This document shows positions 9,024 to 19,561 of a DNA stretch of 49,220 bases, one piece after another. The translations under genes and the position numbers were made by a program. Where the stretch lies: contig NZ_RHOI01000019.1 in assembly GCF_003946165.1 (NCBI RefSeq), forward strand, positions 1-49,220, read 5' to 3'. The stretch is from Lacticaseibacillus baoqingensis (GTDB taxonomy: Bacteria; Bacillota; Bacilli; Lactobacillales; Lactobacillaceae). Below the pieces are notes generated by a model. The model searched no databases. It was not told where the DNA came from and worked only from the letters and a program-made list of their open reading frames with translations. Numbering within the stretch: the first letter of the stretch is position 1; every line of letters starts with the position of its first letter.

Positions 9024-9135
9024 CCGCTTAACGCTTGCTGGCGCTAAGCGGTACTCGCCCCTAACAGGCGAGCGACCGAAACACTTCATATGTAAAAGAG
9101 CCGCGGCCACAATGCGTGACCAGCGGCCCTTTCAA
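9024..9135 (-). promoter_or_regulatory. Structured ilvC-ilvA intergenic region with terminator-like hairpin
   Basis: Reading toward ilvA there is first a terminator-like hairpin right after ilvC (9098-9135, GC-rich stem with a short T run). Then comes CTCGCC...GGCGAG (9054-9072), then an 11-bp stem CCGCTTAGCGC / GCGTTAAGCGG (9024-9051). Such structures could attenuate or process the transcript so that ilvA is expressed less than ilvC. No riboswitch consensus is recognised. Confidence 0.5.
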
Positions 9136-9156
9136 ATGCCGTATCGAAAACTGCGA

Positions 9157-10197
<1,041 letters not shown>

Positions 10198-10277
10198 TTA
10201 TCCATTCGATTAATAATCAACATTTGCATTTCAATACTTTGGAACATGATGTCTTCATTGCAACAAACCAGAACACT

Positions 10278-11993
10278 TTAGATCCCCATCATGTGGTCAT
10301 TTGATTGACCAGGCGCGATCATGGGACTGACCGCTTCCAACTTAGGGATCGGCACTTCGATCAAAGCTGAGTGTTCTGAAGATAATGCATCCTGAAGCAT
10401 GTGCTTCCAGTCGCCATGCGGATCTAATAAGTAATTTTCGATCCCATAGGCTTGGGCCAGTTTTTGAAAATCAGGCTGTTCATGAAAAACGGTTTGCGAG
10501 CGGCGTTCGTCATAAAACAGATCCTGCCATTGGCGCACCATACCAAGCGTCCCGTTGTTCAACAAGATCACTTTGACATTTAAGCCATAGGCACTGAGCA
10601 CGTCCATTTCTTCGCTGGTCATCTGTAAGCTCCCATCCCCAGTAATTAGGATGATGGTTTGATCAGGATGGGCAAATTGCGTCCCGATGGCTGCCGGCAG
10701 GCCGAAGCCCATGGTGCCTAACCCGCCACTGGTCACGAGCTGACCAGGGAAAGTGTACGGATAATACTGTGCGGCCCACATTTGATGTTGACCGACATCA
10801 GTGACGATATATGCCTTACCTTCAGTCAATGCACCCACTTCTTCGATCAGCTGTTGTGGTTTGATCTTGCCGTCTTCGTGGTTGTAGTGATACGGATGTG
10901 CATGTCTGCGGTCGCGACATTCTTCGACCCACTCAAGATGATGAGCGGCTGAAGAGGTGCTGGTCAACATCGCCGTTAACGCTTGTTTGGCATCGGCGAC
11001 GATCCCGTATGTTGTGGTAATGATCTTACCAATTTCGTTAGGATCGATATCGATATGCGCGACTTGCGCGTTCGGCGCAAAGCGGCGGGTATTCGGTGCG
11101 AAGCGATCTTCGAACCGGCAACCTACATTGATCAGCAGATCGCAGTTATGCAAGGCCATGTTAGCCGCAAATGATCCGTGCATGCCCGCCATCCCCATAA
11201 ATAAGGGGTCGGTATTCGGCATCACGCCGAGACCTAGAAGCGTGGCGACCACTGGGATCTGATGTTGATGGGCGAATTCGTTGAACTCAGGACTAGCCTG
11301 AGCGGAAACGACCCCGCCACCGGCGATCAGCAATGGTTTTTGGGCCTTATGTAAGGCGGTCATGAGCGCATGGAGCTCGGTTTTGGCTTGGTCACTAAGC
11401 CGGGTCGCTTCAGGAGCTGGCGGCAAGGCCGTGATGGCAGCAGGGGTGATTTTACCCGACATGACATCCTTAGGCAAATCGACGACTACAGGGCCCTTAC
11501 GGCCGCTGGCGGCAATAGTGAAAGCCTTTGAAACGGTTGCTGCGACGTCTTCGATGCGCCGAGGCTGGAAACCGGCTTTGGTCACGGACTTGGTGAGGCT
11601 GAGGATATCCACTTCTTGAAAAGCGTCTGTCCCGATCATCGCCGTGCCGACTTGGCCGGTAAAGATCACCATCGGTACCGAATCGCGCATCCCATCTGCG
11701 ATCCCAGTGATCGCATTGGTTGCACCAGGACCGCTGGTAACAAAGACCACGCCGGTTTTCCCGGTAGACTTGGCGTAACCTTCGGCTGCATGGGCGGCAC
11801 CTTGTTCATGACGAACCAGAATATTATTGAAGTGTTTTTGATACATCACATCATATTCTGGCAAGATGGCGCCACCTGGATATCCGAAGACCACGTTAGC
11901 TTTTTCTTTGACCAGTGCATCGATCAGTATTTCAGCACCGCTGAGCTTGATGGCATCGCTAAGCTGTGGCTTACTTGACTGTTTCTGTTGCAT
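10278..11993 (-). CDS. ilvB: Acetolactate synthase large subunit (anabolic type)
   Basis: ThDP/FAD enzyme condensing two pyruvates (or pyruvate and 2-oxobutyrate) to acetolactate or acetohydroxybutyrate. The 571-residue product has the catalytic Glu in RHEQGAAHAAEGYA, the FAD-type middle domain, and the ThDP motif GDGSLQMTSEE...LLNNGTLGMV. The start has a perfect AAAGGAGGTGA site. It leads an ilvB-ilvC-ilvA operon that lacks ilvN and ilvD, so valine feedback and the dihydroxyacid dehydratase step must be absent or encoded elsewhere. It is distinct from the alsS at 15883-17562. Confidence 0.94.
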   Translation of the reverse strand: MQQKQSSKPQLSDAIKLSGAEILIDALVKEKANVVFGYPGGAILPEYDVMYQKHFNNILVRHEQGAAHAAEGYAKSTGKTGVVFVTSGPGATNAITGIADGMRDSVPMVIFTGQVGTAMIGTDAFQEVDILSLTKSVTKAGFQPRRIEDVAATVSKAFTIAASGRKGPVVVDLPKDVMSGKITPAAITALPPAPEATRLSDQAKTELHALMTALHKAQKPLLIAGGGVVSAQASPEFNEFAHQHQIPVVATLLGLGVMPNTDPLFMGMAGMHGSFAANMALHNCDLLINVGCRFEDRFAPNTRRFAPNAQVAHIDIDPNEIGKIITTTYGIVADAKQALTAMLTSTSSAAHHLEWVEECRDRRHAHPYHYNHEDGKIKPQQLIEEVGALTEGKAYIVTDVGQHQMWAAQYYPYTFPGQLVTSGGLGTMGFGLPAAIGTQFAHPDQTIILITGDGSLQMTSEEMDVLSAYGLNVKVILLNNGTLGMVRQWQDLFYDERRSQTVFHEQPDFQKLAQAYGIENYLLDPHGDWKHMLQDALSSEHSALIEVPIPKLEAVSPMIAPGQSNDHMMGI

Positions 11994-12055
11994 TGAGTCA
12001 CCTCCTTTCCATGATTAAAACCAAATTAGTCTTTGATTAGAAATCATGTCTATAA

Positions 12056-12082
12056 ATTTACTATAATTTCATGGATTGTCAA
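12056..12082 (-). promoter_or_regulatory. ilv operon promoter
   Basis: A consensus TTGACA (12077-12082) is followed at 16 bp by TAAATT; a TTTATA alternative lies slightly further downstream. The leader to ilvB is short and AT-rich, and no T-box or attenuator is seen. Confidence 0.55.
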
Positions 12083-12278
12083 CAGCTATCCTCAAACTTT
12101 TTTATTTTTTTGCCAAAAATATTTTTTTAGCGGTGAAATCCCTTGATATAACTGGGTTCTTAAAAAAATCGTTTTTGACAATTTTGGCGCGGTTTATCTC
12201 ACAGAATTCTCTAATTCGTAAGAATCCAGCCTCATCGTTCAGCGCAACTTGCTAATTGCTTTCACATTTTGATGACAA

Positions 12279-12327
12279 AAAAAGTGCCAATCAGGATTTG
12301 ATTAGAAAAATCCTCATTGGCACTTTT
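12279..12327 (-). terminator. Terminator after hypothetical gene
   Basis: AAAGTGCCAAT plus AGGATTT pair with their complements across a short loop to form a stem of about 18 bp with flanking A/T runs, 5 bases from the stop codon at 12332. Confidence 0.88.
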
Positions 12328-12331
12328 ATTG

Positions 12332-13123
12332 TCATCCCGCTTCTGGTGCTGATTCTGCAGGTGATGTTTGGGGGTGGGTCTGACGATAGCGCGCAGCGGC
12401 AGTTTGATAAAGCACATCCAACCGCTCATGCGCATGCCCCAATTCATACATGACGATCGTCATTTTCTCAAAATTAGTAAAGAAGCGGCCTTGCGATGGC
12501 TGATCTTGCAACCAATTGGCAAACATCATCTCAAAATCATCCACCGTTAAGTCTAAGCGCCCTAATAAGCGCGTCAGCAGTTGTTTTTCAAACTCGGTAA
12601 GCTTGGCCCAAGACGTTTGATAACAAGCACTAGTGGCGACGTCAGGCGGCATGGTGTCCAGTTCGATGTCGATCAGTTGCATCAAGGTAGTCAATGCCGC
12701 TTGATCATGTTGAGTGCCAAACTCCAGCTTCAGCTGATGGCGCAAGAGGATGGCCAAATAGTCATCATCATCGGCAATGCGCTGCTTGGCGGCTTCGATC
12801 AAGCTGACCAATAGCGGATAGCCTTGCAAAGCCGTACGCGCGTTTTGTTTCTTAGCTAAGGAAAAATCGATCACCCCTGGCAAATAATATTCATGGATCC
12901 ATAGCCATTCTTCAATATCGCCTATCGCCGCTTGGCCTTTAGCCGTCAAGCCATAATCATCAGTGGCAAGAGCTTGTAACAAATGGCGCCGCTTGAGTTT
13001 GGCCAACAGCCGGCGGGGTTCGAGGTGGTATCGCTCTTGCCAAATGCCATCTGCCACCACTTGCTTTGCGTCTGCTTGCGTCAATAAGTACAAAAACACT
13101 TTCATCTCTGGTGTGATCCGCAT
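12332..13123 (-). CDS. Hypothetical protein with winged-helix-like N-terminus
   Basis: A 263-residue soluble protein without recognised family. Residues ~1-75 (MRITPEMKVFLYLL...RRHLLQALATDDYGLTAKG) look like a winged helix with a DxYGLTAKG wing. The rest is helical and acidic, with no signal peptide or membrane segment. The ATG at 13123 follows GGGGG by 8 bases; the open frame runs 29 codons further upstream without a site. It is a single gene between ilv and the lysine permease. A regulator is a guess only. Confidence 0.6.
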   Translation of the reverse strand: MRITPEMKVFLYLLTQADAKQVVADGIWQERYHLEPRRLLAKLKRRHLLQALATDDYGLTAKGQAAIGDIEEWLWIHEYYLPGVIDFSLAKKQNARTALQGYPLLVSLIEAAKQRIADDDDYLAILLRHQLKLEFGTQHDQAALTTLMQLIDIELDTMPPDVATSACYQTSWAKLTEFEKQLLTRLLGRLDLTVDDFEMMFANWLQDQPSQGRFFTNFEKMTIVMYELGHAHERLDVLYQTAAARYRQTHPQTSPAESAPEAG

Positions 13124-13286
13124 TTTAATGCCCCCATCCCCAGTCTCTGAGACTATTTTAGCCACAACCGTAAGCGCTGTCAATCTCCCTGTCAGCTGGT
13201 GTCGCGACACCCGCGTTTACCATTTAACCTGTGACTTGGACCTGATCGTCTCGGCGCGCTGCCAATCCCACCCCCAGCAGCAAAAA

Positions 13287-13334
13287 CACCTTAGGCCCGC
13301 GATCCTAAAAGCGAATCGCGGGCCCAAGGTGCTG
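13287..13334 (-). terminator. Lysine permease terminator
   Basis: CACCTT-x-GGCCCGCGAT pairs with ATCGCGGGCC-x-AAGGTG, followed by TTTTT on the minus strand. This is a very stable stem about 45 bases after the permease stop. Confidence 0.88.
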
Positions 13335-13377
13335 GTGTCATGGGCTAAAACCGGTTTGCGGCTCGGCTCAATGGCAA

Positions 13378-14832
13378 TTATTGGCGGTGCTCCCGATGCG
13401 GGGTCAAATCGACTTGGTCCAACGGGATCAAGTGCGTTTTATGTTTGACTTTGTACCAGATCATCAAGATCAAAAATAATGGGATCGACATATAAGACAC
13501 TAATAACCGGTCCCAGGCAAAATGCGCCACTGAACTGATATCTTGCCCAGCGATCACGATCACACTCATAATGATCGCCAAGATCGGCCCGATCGGGAAC
13601 CATCGGGCATGGTAAACCAGCTCGGACACCTGATGCCCTTGTTTGATAAACGCGCGGCGGAAGCGATAATGGGACACTGCGATCCCTAACCAGGCTAAAA
13701 ACCCGGTCAAGCCGCTGGCAGCAACTAATAACTGATAGACATTCGGCCCCATGATACTGGACAAAAAGGTCAATGCCCCCACTGCCGTCGTCGCTAACAG
13801 TGCCGGCAGCGGCACCCCGCGATCATTGGTTTTGCCAAAGATCCGCGGGGCAAAGCCAGAATTGCCCATTGCCCACAACATCCGCGTGGACGCATACATC
13901 CCAGAATTGGCGCTTGATAAGACTGAAGTCAAGATCACGGCATTCATCACCGATGCCGCACCGGCCAAACCGATCCGCTTGAACACCAGCGTAAACGGTG
14001 AAATCGCGACATCACTGGCCCCAGAGCCTAACAAGTTGGGGCTGGTATAAGGAATGATCGCTGCGATCACCGCGATCGCTAAGATGTAAAACAACAAGAT
14101 CCGCCAAAACACTTGTTTGATCGCTTTGGGGATGCTGGTTTCAGGCGTTTCAGATTCACCAGCCGTGATCCCGATCAATTCGGTCCCTTGAAAAGAAAAC
14201 CCTGCCACCACAAACACGGACAGTGTTGCCGGCAAGCCGCCGACAAAAGGCGCCGCGTGATAAGTATAATTTTCTAAGCCGATCGGGTGACCGCCTAAGA
14301 TCCCGACGATCGTCAAGATCCCGACGACTAAAAACACCAACACGGTAATCACTTTGACCAGCGACAGCCAATACTCGGTTTCGCCAAAGGATTTTACCGA
14401 AATGATGTTGATCAAGAAGATCAACGCCAAAAAGCTTAAGCTAAAGATCCAGCCAGGCACACTTGGCAGCCAAAAATGCATCACGATCGCCGTCGTCGCG
14501 ATATCCACCGCCACAGTGATCGCCCAGTTGAACCAATAGTTCCAGCCTAATGCAAAGCCCACAGCCGGATCCACGAAGCGGCTGGCATATTCCGAAAAAG
14601 AACCGGAAACGGGAATATACGTCGCCATTTCGCCAAGACTGGTCATCAAGAAAAACACCATCAAGCCGATCGCCATATAAGCTAAGATCGCGCCGCCTGG
14701 ACCGGCGCCGGCGATGGCGCTGCCGCTGGCTACGAATAACCCGGTCCCGATACTGCCGCCTAAGGCGATCATCGACAGGTGGCGGGTCTTTAACTCGCGG
14801 CTCACCTGGTTTTGTTGCGTTTTGTCTGCCAA
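13378..14832 (-). CDS. lysP: Lysine-type amino acid permease (APC/AAT family)
   Basis: A 484-residue membrane transporter with about 12 helices. The first helix carries the family motif MIALGGSIGTGLFVASG, followed by GSFSEYASRFVDPAVGFALGWNYW (positions ~85-110). The start is a TTG at 14832 (MADKTQQNQ) with AAAAGGGAG 8 bases upstream; the frame upstream is taken up by the riboswitch terminator. A lysine riboswitch directly in front makes lysine the likely substrate. It is a single gene with its own terminator, expected to be switched off when lysine is plentiful. The gene symbol is by function. Confidence 0.9.
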   Translation of the reverse strand: MADKTQQNQVSRELKTRHLSMIALGGSIGTGLFVASGSAIAGAGPGGAILAYMAIGLMVFFLMTSLGEMATYIPVSGSFSEYASRFVDPAVGFALGWNYWFNWAITVAVDIATTAIVMHFWLPSVPGWIFSLSFLALIFLINIISVKSFGETEYWLSLVKVITVLVFLVVGILTIVGILGGHPIGLENYTYHAAPFVGGLPATLSVFVVAGFSFQGTELIGITAGESETPETSIPKAIKQVFWRILLFYILAIAVIAAIIPYTSPNLLGSGASDVAISPFTLVFKRIGLAGAASVMNAVILTSVLSSANSGMYASTRMLWAMGNSGFAPRIFGKTNDRGVPLPALLATTAVGALTFLSSIMGPNVYQLLVAASGLTGFLAWLGIAVSHYRFRRAFIKQGHQVSELVYHARWFPIGPILAIIMSVIVIAGQDISSVAHFAWDRLLVSYMSIPLFLILMIWYKVKHKTHLIPLDQVDLTPHREHRQ

Positions 14833-14863
14833 GAAAATACTCCCTTTTAAGTGTTGGACCATC

Positions 14864-15088
14864 AAAAAAAGCCGATCGGTTCTCACCAATCAGCTCAATC
14901 AATCCTTTGAACAAATTAGCGCACCGCCTGTTGGCGACAGTGCGAACGGTATTCCCGATTCGCCCCAAGTCTGCGTGCTGCCGTCACGGTGACTTTCGGC
15001 ACGCGCCCCTTTTGACTAAAGGCATTCAAGCGACAGCTTGCCCTTCAGTCGACTGATGACGAATGCGACCTCTAACTATATGCGCTAA
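14864..15088 (-). promoter_or_regulatory. Lysine riboswitch (L box) with terminator
   Basis: The minus strand shows a P1 helix TTAGCGCA (15081-15088) pairing perfectly with TGCGCTAA (14916-14923). Inside are AGAGGTCGCA, AAAGGGGCGCGTGCCGAAAG and TGGGGCGAATCGGGAATACC, which match the conserved L-box core (GAAAGG...GCCGAAG and GGAATACC). A terminator AGCTGATTGGT / ACCGATCGGCT with a T7 tail follows at 14864-14895, just before the permease ribosome binding site. Ligand binding should promote termination. Confidence 0.92.
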
Positions 15089-15140
15089 ATAGTTTATCAA
15101 AGATCCAGCAGCAACGCCACCAGCTCTCATACACTTCTCA

Positions 15141-15848
15141 TTAACCTTCTGCGACCATGATGTCTTTGACGATCTTGGTTTCATCAAAGTCCTCTTGTTT
15201 GAATGCCGCATCATCCACTGGCAGATGCAAGCGCAAGTCGCTAAAGGTTTGAATGCCTAATTCGGCTTCGGTGACATCCAGGCTCAACAAGTGACCGCCA
15301 AATTTGTGGTCATCACTTAAAAAGTGCAAGTGAAACCCTGGTGCTGCCACGCCGGCGTACAACAGCGGCGTGAAATAACCAACGACTGTGCCTTCAACAT
15401 CATCTTTTTCAAACAACGTCTGCGCTTCGGCAGTGGCTCTAAGCGTCGGGTAAGGCGCTTGTTGGGCGTTGACGACCCGCGTTTGCACATGGCTAAAGCG
15501 GCCGTGCATCTTGACGCCGGCAAAGGTGTTGACCGTTGCCAGCGTGCTTTCGATCGTCGGACGCAGTTGCGAATCGGTCACATTTTTCAGTTTGCCGACA
15601 GTATGGAAGCGCGCATAATGCACGTTGGCAAAAGGCAGTTTTTCTTCAGGCTGCACGACGCGGACCTTGCCGCTGGAAGCAACTTGATAGACCACGCCTG
15701 CTAAGATCACTAATTCGCCGTCTAAGCCGGCTAAGGTGCCAATGCCGGTGTCGCCATGACGCATCAACTCACCAATGGTCATGGTGCCTGCAAATAATCC
15801 CGGTACCAAATTTGCCAAAGTGCCGTGTTGATACAATAACTGACTCAT
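15141..15848 (-). CDS. aldB: Alpha-acetolactate decarboxylase
   Basis: Converts alpha-acetolactate to acetoin and CO2, diverting pyruvate from acid formation. The 235-residue product has the zinc-binding histidine cluster GFHLHFLSDDHKFGGH near residue 175-190 and ends in the usual C-terminal region. The length is normal. It lies 34 bases after alsS on the same strand with GGAGG before the ATG, so alsS-aldB form an acetoin operon. It may also limit acetolactate flow into valine. Confidence 0.95.
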   Translation of the reverse strand: MSQLLYQHGTLANLVPGLFAGTMTIGELMRHGDTGIGTLAGLDGELVILAGVVYQVASSGKVRVVQPEEKLPFANVHYARFHTVGKLKNVTDSQLRPTIESTLATVNTFAGVKMHGRFSHVQTRVVNAQQAPYPTLRATAEAQTLFEKDDVEGTVVGYFTPLLYAGVAAPGFHLHFLSDDHKFGGHLLSLDVTEAELGIQTFSDLRLHLPVDDAAFKQEDFDETKIVKDIMVAEG

Positions 15849-15882
15849 AGCTTCCTCCTATTAGGTGTGATCGTGTTGTCGT

Positions 15883-17562
15883 TTAATAAAATTGATCGGG
15901 TAACATTGCTTGGCCAAGTGCAGCGTTGTCTGAATAGTCGACGGGGATATCCACAACGACTGGTCCATCACTGGCAAAAGCCTCATCCAAAACCTTGCCT
16001 AAATCAGCTGGCTGGTTGACGCGCAGTCCTTTGGCGCCAAAGCTTTGGGCATATTTGACAAAATCAACTGGGCCAAAATCGACCCCGGCGTTATGGCCGC
16101 CATATTTCATCTCTTCTTGGAATTTTACCATATCATAGTGCCCATCGTTCCAAATAATATGCACAATGTTGGCATGCATCCGCACCGCGGTTTCTAATTC
16201 TTGCGAAGAAAAGAGGAAACCGCCATCGCCAGAAACCGATACGGCCTTTTCATTTGGCCGCACCAGCGTCGCAGCGATCGCCCAAGGCAAGGCCACGCCT
16301 AACGTTTGCATCCCGTTTGAAAAAAGCAAGCGCCGGGGTTCATAACTGCGGAAATGCCGCGCCATCCAAATATAGAAACTGCCGACATCCACCGCCACGG
16401 TCATATGATCGTCAACGTGTTTTTGTAATTCTGCCACGATACTCAGCGGATGGCTGTAAGTTTGGTTTTCCAAAGCTGGCGGCACATCGCGTTCATGCAG
16501 TTTGGCTTGCAGCCGATCTAAAACTGGCTTGGCCGTCGGGGAAACTTGATACCCGCGCAGCAATGGCATCAAGATCTCTAAGGTCTGGGAAATATCCCCG
16601 ATCAATTCGGTTTCCGGCTGGAAATTATGATCGATTTCAGCTGGCGCCGAATCGATCACGATGATCCGCGCTTGCCCGTCTTGATTCCAGTTGCGGGGTT
16701 CGTATTCGACCGGATCATACCCAATGGCGATCACCAAGTCGCTGTCTTGCAGCAATTGGTCCCCTGGTTGATTGCGGAATAACCCGACGCGGCCAAAGAA
16801 GTTATCTTCTTGGGCATGCGACACGATCCCTGCGCCTTGGAAGGTTTCGACGACTGGTAATTCAGTGACTGCCAGCAATCCGCGGATCGCTTTGGTGACC
16901 GCTTGAGAGCTTGCCCGCATCCCCAACAGCAAAACTGGCATTTGGGCATCTTTGATCTGGCGGGCCAAATAAGTCATGTCTTCTGGGCTGGCAGGACCTA
17001 ACTTAGGCGCTTTTAGCGCCTTGATCGGCTGGCTGGACACCGGGGCATCCGTCACGTCTTGCGGGACAGAAACAAAGCTTGCGCCTTGCTTGCCGGATTC
17101 TGCGGCTTGATAGGCATTGGCAATGATCTCACTGACATTATCAGGATCTTGCACTTCTGCGGAGTACTTGGTGATCGGCGCGAACAAATCAGCGTTGCGC
17201 ATGCTTTGATGCGCAGAACGCAAGAGATCGGCACGCTTGACTTGACCGGAGATCGCTAAAACAGGATCGCCTTCTGCGTTAGCCGTGACTAACCCAGTGG
17301 CAAGATTTGACGCACCAGGGCCGCTGGTGGTCATCACAACGCCAGGCTTGCCGGTGATCCGACCGATCCCGGCAGCCATGAACGCCGCGTTTTGTTCGTG
17401 GCGCACCACGACCAGCTTCGGGGCCTTAGGATTGGTTGGGTGTTCTAATTTTTCAAAGACCCGGTCGATCTTTGCGCCTGGGATCCCAAATACATAATCG
17501 ACCCCATGGTTGACGAGGCTGTCGACGATCAAATCTGCGCCGTAGCGTTGTTCTTCTGTCAT
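15883..17562 (-). CDS. alsS: Acetolactate synthase, catabolic
   Basis: ThDP enzyme forming acetolactate from two pyruvates for acetoin production. It has 559 residues, with the catalytic Glu in [14 protein letters not shown] and the ThDP motif [12 protein letters not shown]...[12 protein letters not shown] typical of the FAD-independent AlsS branch. The start at 17562 (MTEEQRYG) follows AAAGGAG; the frame extends upstream without a site and through the promoter. It is first in alsS-aldB. A second, anabolic synthase (ilvB) lies 4 kb away and differs clearly in sequence. Confidence 0.94.
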   Translation of the reverse strand: MTEEQRYGADLIVDSLVNHGVDYVFGIPGAKIDRVFEKLEHPTNPKAPKLVVVRHEQNAAFMAAGIGRITGKPGVVMTTSGPGASNLATGLVTANAEGDPVLAISGQVKRADLLRSAHQSMRNADLFAPITKYSAEVQDPDNVSEIIANAYQAAESGKQGASFVSVPQDVTDAPVSSQPIKALKAPKLGPASPEDMTYLARQIKDAQMPVLLLGMRASSQAVTKAIRGLLAVTELPVVETFQGAGIVSHAQEDNFFGRVGLFRNQPGDQLLQDSDLVIAIGYDPVEYEPRNWNQDGQARIIVIDSAPAEIDHNFQPETELIGDISQTLEILMPLLRGYQVSPTAKPVLDRLQAKLHERDVPPALENQTYSHPLSIVAELQKHVDDHMTVAVDVGSFYIWMARHFRSYEPRRLLFSNGMQTLGVALPWAIAATLVRPNEKAVSVSGDGGFLFSSQELETAVRMHANIVHIIWNDGHYDMVKFQEEMKYGGHNAGVDFGPVDFVKYAQSFGAKGLRVNQPADLGKVLDEAFASDGPVVVDIPVDYSDNAALGQAMLPDQFY

Positions 17563-17595
17563 TACAAACTCCTTTATATTTTCATCTGTAACAAT

Positions 17596-17623
17596 AGAAT
17601 ACCACGTTTGTGTCACAATGCAA
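17596..17623 (-). promoter_or_regulatory. alsS promoter with internal palindrome
   Basis: TTGCAT (17618-17623), 16 bp, TATTCT (17596-17601). The spacer contains the perfect palindrome TTGTGTCACAA (17608-17618), a possible operator; the cognate regulator is unknown. Confidence 0.5.
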
Positions 17624-17966
17624 TCCCAAATTTTAAAATATTCGCTGATATGGCAGTGTTTATCTGTATTTGTCATTACTATAATCTGTGTTCATAATGA
17701 CTGGTAACGCCTTGTGTATCGCTGAATTATCTCGCGCTATTTTTCTCTTCTTAATAATCGCCGATTCTCATGAAAAGAACGTCGCCATTACTTTCACCGG
17801 TGCCAAGCCGCTTCTGCATGAAGCTATTTACACTTTCACAAGCGGCGTACAATTTTGATCATCAAGCCTAAATGAAGCCGCTTTCTCATTTATTCTGAGC
17901 AAACCTTCATCCGGTTCACTTTTTTTGCCTGCCAGCAGGTGTATTGCTTCAAGCCCGCGCACTGTG
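17624..17966. other. Intergenic region without gene
   Basis: About 340 bases between alsS and the next gene's terminator. I see no coding frame with a ribosome binding site, no tRNA and no riboswitch consensus, only a weak hairpin around 17808-17847 (GCCGCTT...AAGCGGC). Confidence 0.5.
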
Positions 17967-18014
17967 TAAAAAAAAGTCTCAGCCGCTCACAAATGTGTGA
18001 ACGGCCGAGACTAA
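17967..18014 (-). terminator. Terminator after hypothetical gene
   Basis: AGTCTCGGCCGTTCACA / TGTGAGCGGCTGAGACT with a T8 tail on the minus strand, 7 bases after the stop at 18021. Confidence 0.92.
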
Positions 18015-18020
18015 CTGGGT

Positions 18021-18569
18021 TTAATCCCCTAATGTCATCGTGATCTTGCCAATGCCTTGATTGGGATCGGCGACGTGCAAATCAAATTGATACTTCTCAA
18101 AGATGTGCTGCAGCTTGGCAAAGTTATCCTTATCAAAGGAGCTGATGTTGCCATCGATCATGGCGATATCCGCTTTGCGGGCTAAATTGATAAATGCCTT
18201 TAGCGCCAATTGTGCCAAACCCATGTTTTGGAAGTCAAAAAAGGCCAAGCGGCTTTCGGAGCCTAAAGTCTCCAACACCGTGATGTGCATCTTATTTTCC
18301 CAATGATTCACATCAAAAAGCAGTTGGGATTGATAGTCCGCTTTGGAGTGCCCATATTTATCGACATTTTCAAACGGCGTGTAGACGGATACGGTGAAAC
18401 TCTTTTGCTGTTGGTTGTCAGGCTTAAAATCCGTATAGACGATGTACTGCGTCGCCTGTTTGCCTTGCATGGGCTGATTCATGCTTGACAAGATCGTGAA
18501 ATTCGGGTCTTTTTCGATCGCGGCTAAGCGCTTGGCGTACACCTGATCATACTCTGTTTGGGAACTCAT
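18021..18569 (-). CDS. Hypothetical cytoplasmic protein
   Basis: 182 residues, no recognised family. No signal peptide or membrane helix. Mixed alpha/beta composition with a central strand-rich part (TQYIVYTDFKPDNQQQKSFTVSVYTPF) and a helical region (LAQLALKAFINLARKADIAMIDG). GGAGG is 7 bases before the ATG, and a strong terminator follows, so this is a real monocistronic gene. Function unknown. Confidence 0.75.
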   Translation of the reverse strand: MSSQTEYDQVYAKRLAAIEKDPNFTILSSMNQPMQGKQATQYIVYTDFKPDNQQQKSFTVSVYTPFENVDKYGHSKADYQSQLLFDVNHWENKMHITVLETLGSESRLAFFDFQNMGLAQLALKAFINLARKADIAMIDGNISSFDKDNFAKLQHIFEKYQFDLHVADPNQGIGKITMTLGD

Positions 18570-18694
18570 TTTGAAACCTCCACCTGTGATGTTAGTTTCA
18601 GTATATCATTATCTATCACATGCCACGACAACTCTTTTAGAATTGAAATGAAAAAATAATTTTACTGCCACTTAAAAATAAAAATCCAGTCTTT

Positions 18695-19213
18695 TCATCC
18701 GTTTGGCAACAAACGGTAATAGGCCTCATCGCGCGGCGCATCTAAGGCTAATCCTGCCGGCAACGGCACCGTGAATTGGTAACAAAAACCTTGCCGCTGT
18801 AATAAAGCGATCGAGCGCTGATTGTCAGGAAACACTGCTGCCCAAATGGCTTGGATCCCTTGGGCAAATAAATGCGCGCAAACTAACGCCACCGCTTCTG
18901 CCATCAAGCCTTGGCCCCAATACGCTTGGGCCAAGGCATAACCGATCTCTTTGGTGGTCAAATCAGGCGCGCCATTGGGCAACACCCGCGGATAAATACC
19001 GATGTTCCCGATCACCCGGCCGGCATAGACAATGGCAAAATCACTGTGCGCCAAGGCAAAGCGCTGCAGGGTCTTTTTTGCCGTTTGCTCATCCAATACT
19101 GCCTGCATCCCTGCCGGTTGGCACACGGCCAAATCGCCAGCATATGCCAGATAGTCAGGAGCATCTGTTAAAGTAAAATCGCGGATCAAGACCCGCTGTC
19201 CCACCAGCCGCAT
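18695..19213 (-). CDS. GNAT-family N-acetyltransferase (RimJ/RimL-like)
   Basis: 172 residues. The N-terminus RLVGQRVLIRDFTLTDAPDYLAY and the acetyl-CoA loop region EIGYALAQAYWGQGLMAEAV followed by PDNQRSIALLQRQGF match the RimJ/RimL-type acetyltransferase fold. The acceptor is unknown; such proteins acetylate protein N-termini, antibiotics or small amines. The ATG has CGGAGG 8 bases upstream. It stands alone on the minus strand downstream of rpmG. Confidence 0.87.
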   Translation of the reverse strand: MRLVGQRVLIRDFTLTDAPDYLAYAGDLAVCQPAGMQAVLDEQTAKKTLQRFALAHSDFAIVYAGRVIGNIGIYPRVLPNGAPDLTTKEIGYALAQAYWGQGLMAEAVALVCAHLFAQGIQAIWAAVFPDNQRSIALLQRQGFCYQFTVPLPAGLALDAPRDEAYYRLLPNG

Positions 19214-19260
19214 CTAGCTACCTCCGTTGGCTTCTTCGTCGTTTGCTGGTCCGAGAGATT

Positions 19261-19296
19261 AAAAAACCGCCCTACCAGCAAGCTGGTGGGGCAGTC
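19261..19296 (-). terminator. rpmG terminator
   Basis: GCCCCACCAG / CTGGTAGGGC hairpin followed by a T6 run on the minus strand, shortly after the rpmG stop. Confidence 0.85.
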
Positions 19297-19324
19297 AGTC
19301 GTCACGGCCGTTGACGACGAAGGA

Positions 19325-19477
19325 CTACTTTTTAACTTCAGTAAAGGTAACGCGCTTGCGTAACTTTGGAGAATACTTCTTCAAAGAAAGACGATCTGGC
19401 GTGTTGCGCTTGTTCTTGGAAGTCAAGTAGATCCGTTCGCCGGTTTCAGCACATGCAAGTAAAATGTTATCACGCAT
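19325..19477 (-). CDS. rpmG: Large ribosomal subunit protein bL33
   Basis: 50 residues ([18 protein letters not shown]...), a complete bL33. Only one cysteine is present, so it is the zinc-free (C-minus) form, which in Firmicutes often replaces the zinc form when zinc is scarce. Ribosome binding site GCGAGGTGAAG before the ATG, its own promoter and a terminator. Confidence 0.95.
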   Translation of the reverse strand: MRDNILLACAETGERIYLTSKNKRNTPDRLSLKKYSPKLRKRVTFTEVKK

Positions 19478-19515
19478 GTTCTTCACCTCGCTTTTAGATT
19501 TAAACTAACTTATTA

Positions 19516-19543
19516 ATCATAGCGAAAATCCGGCATTTGTCAA
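19516..19543 (-). promoter_or_regulatory. rpmG promoter
   Basis: TTGACA (19538-19543), 16 bp, TATGAT (19516-19521), about 40 bases upstream of the rpmG start. Near consensus. Confidence 0.75.
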
Positions 19544-19561
19544 GGCGAGAATTGCCCCGGC

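Noticed and set aside
12256-12453. Plus-strand frame with a hydrophobic segment (KILIGTFIVIPLLVLIL)
   Set aside because: It lies over a terminator and the 3' end of the opposite gene, and has no ribosome binding site.
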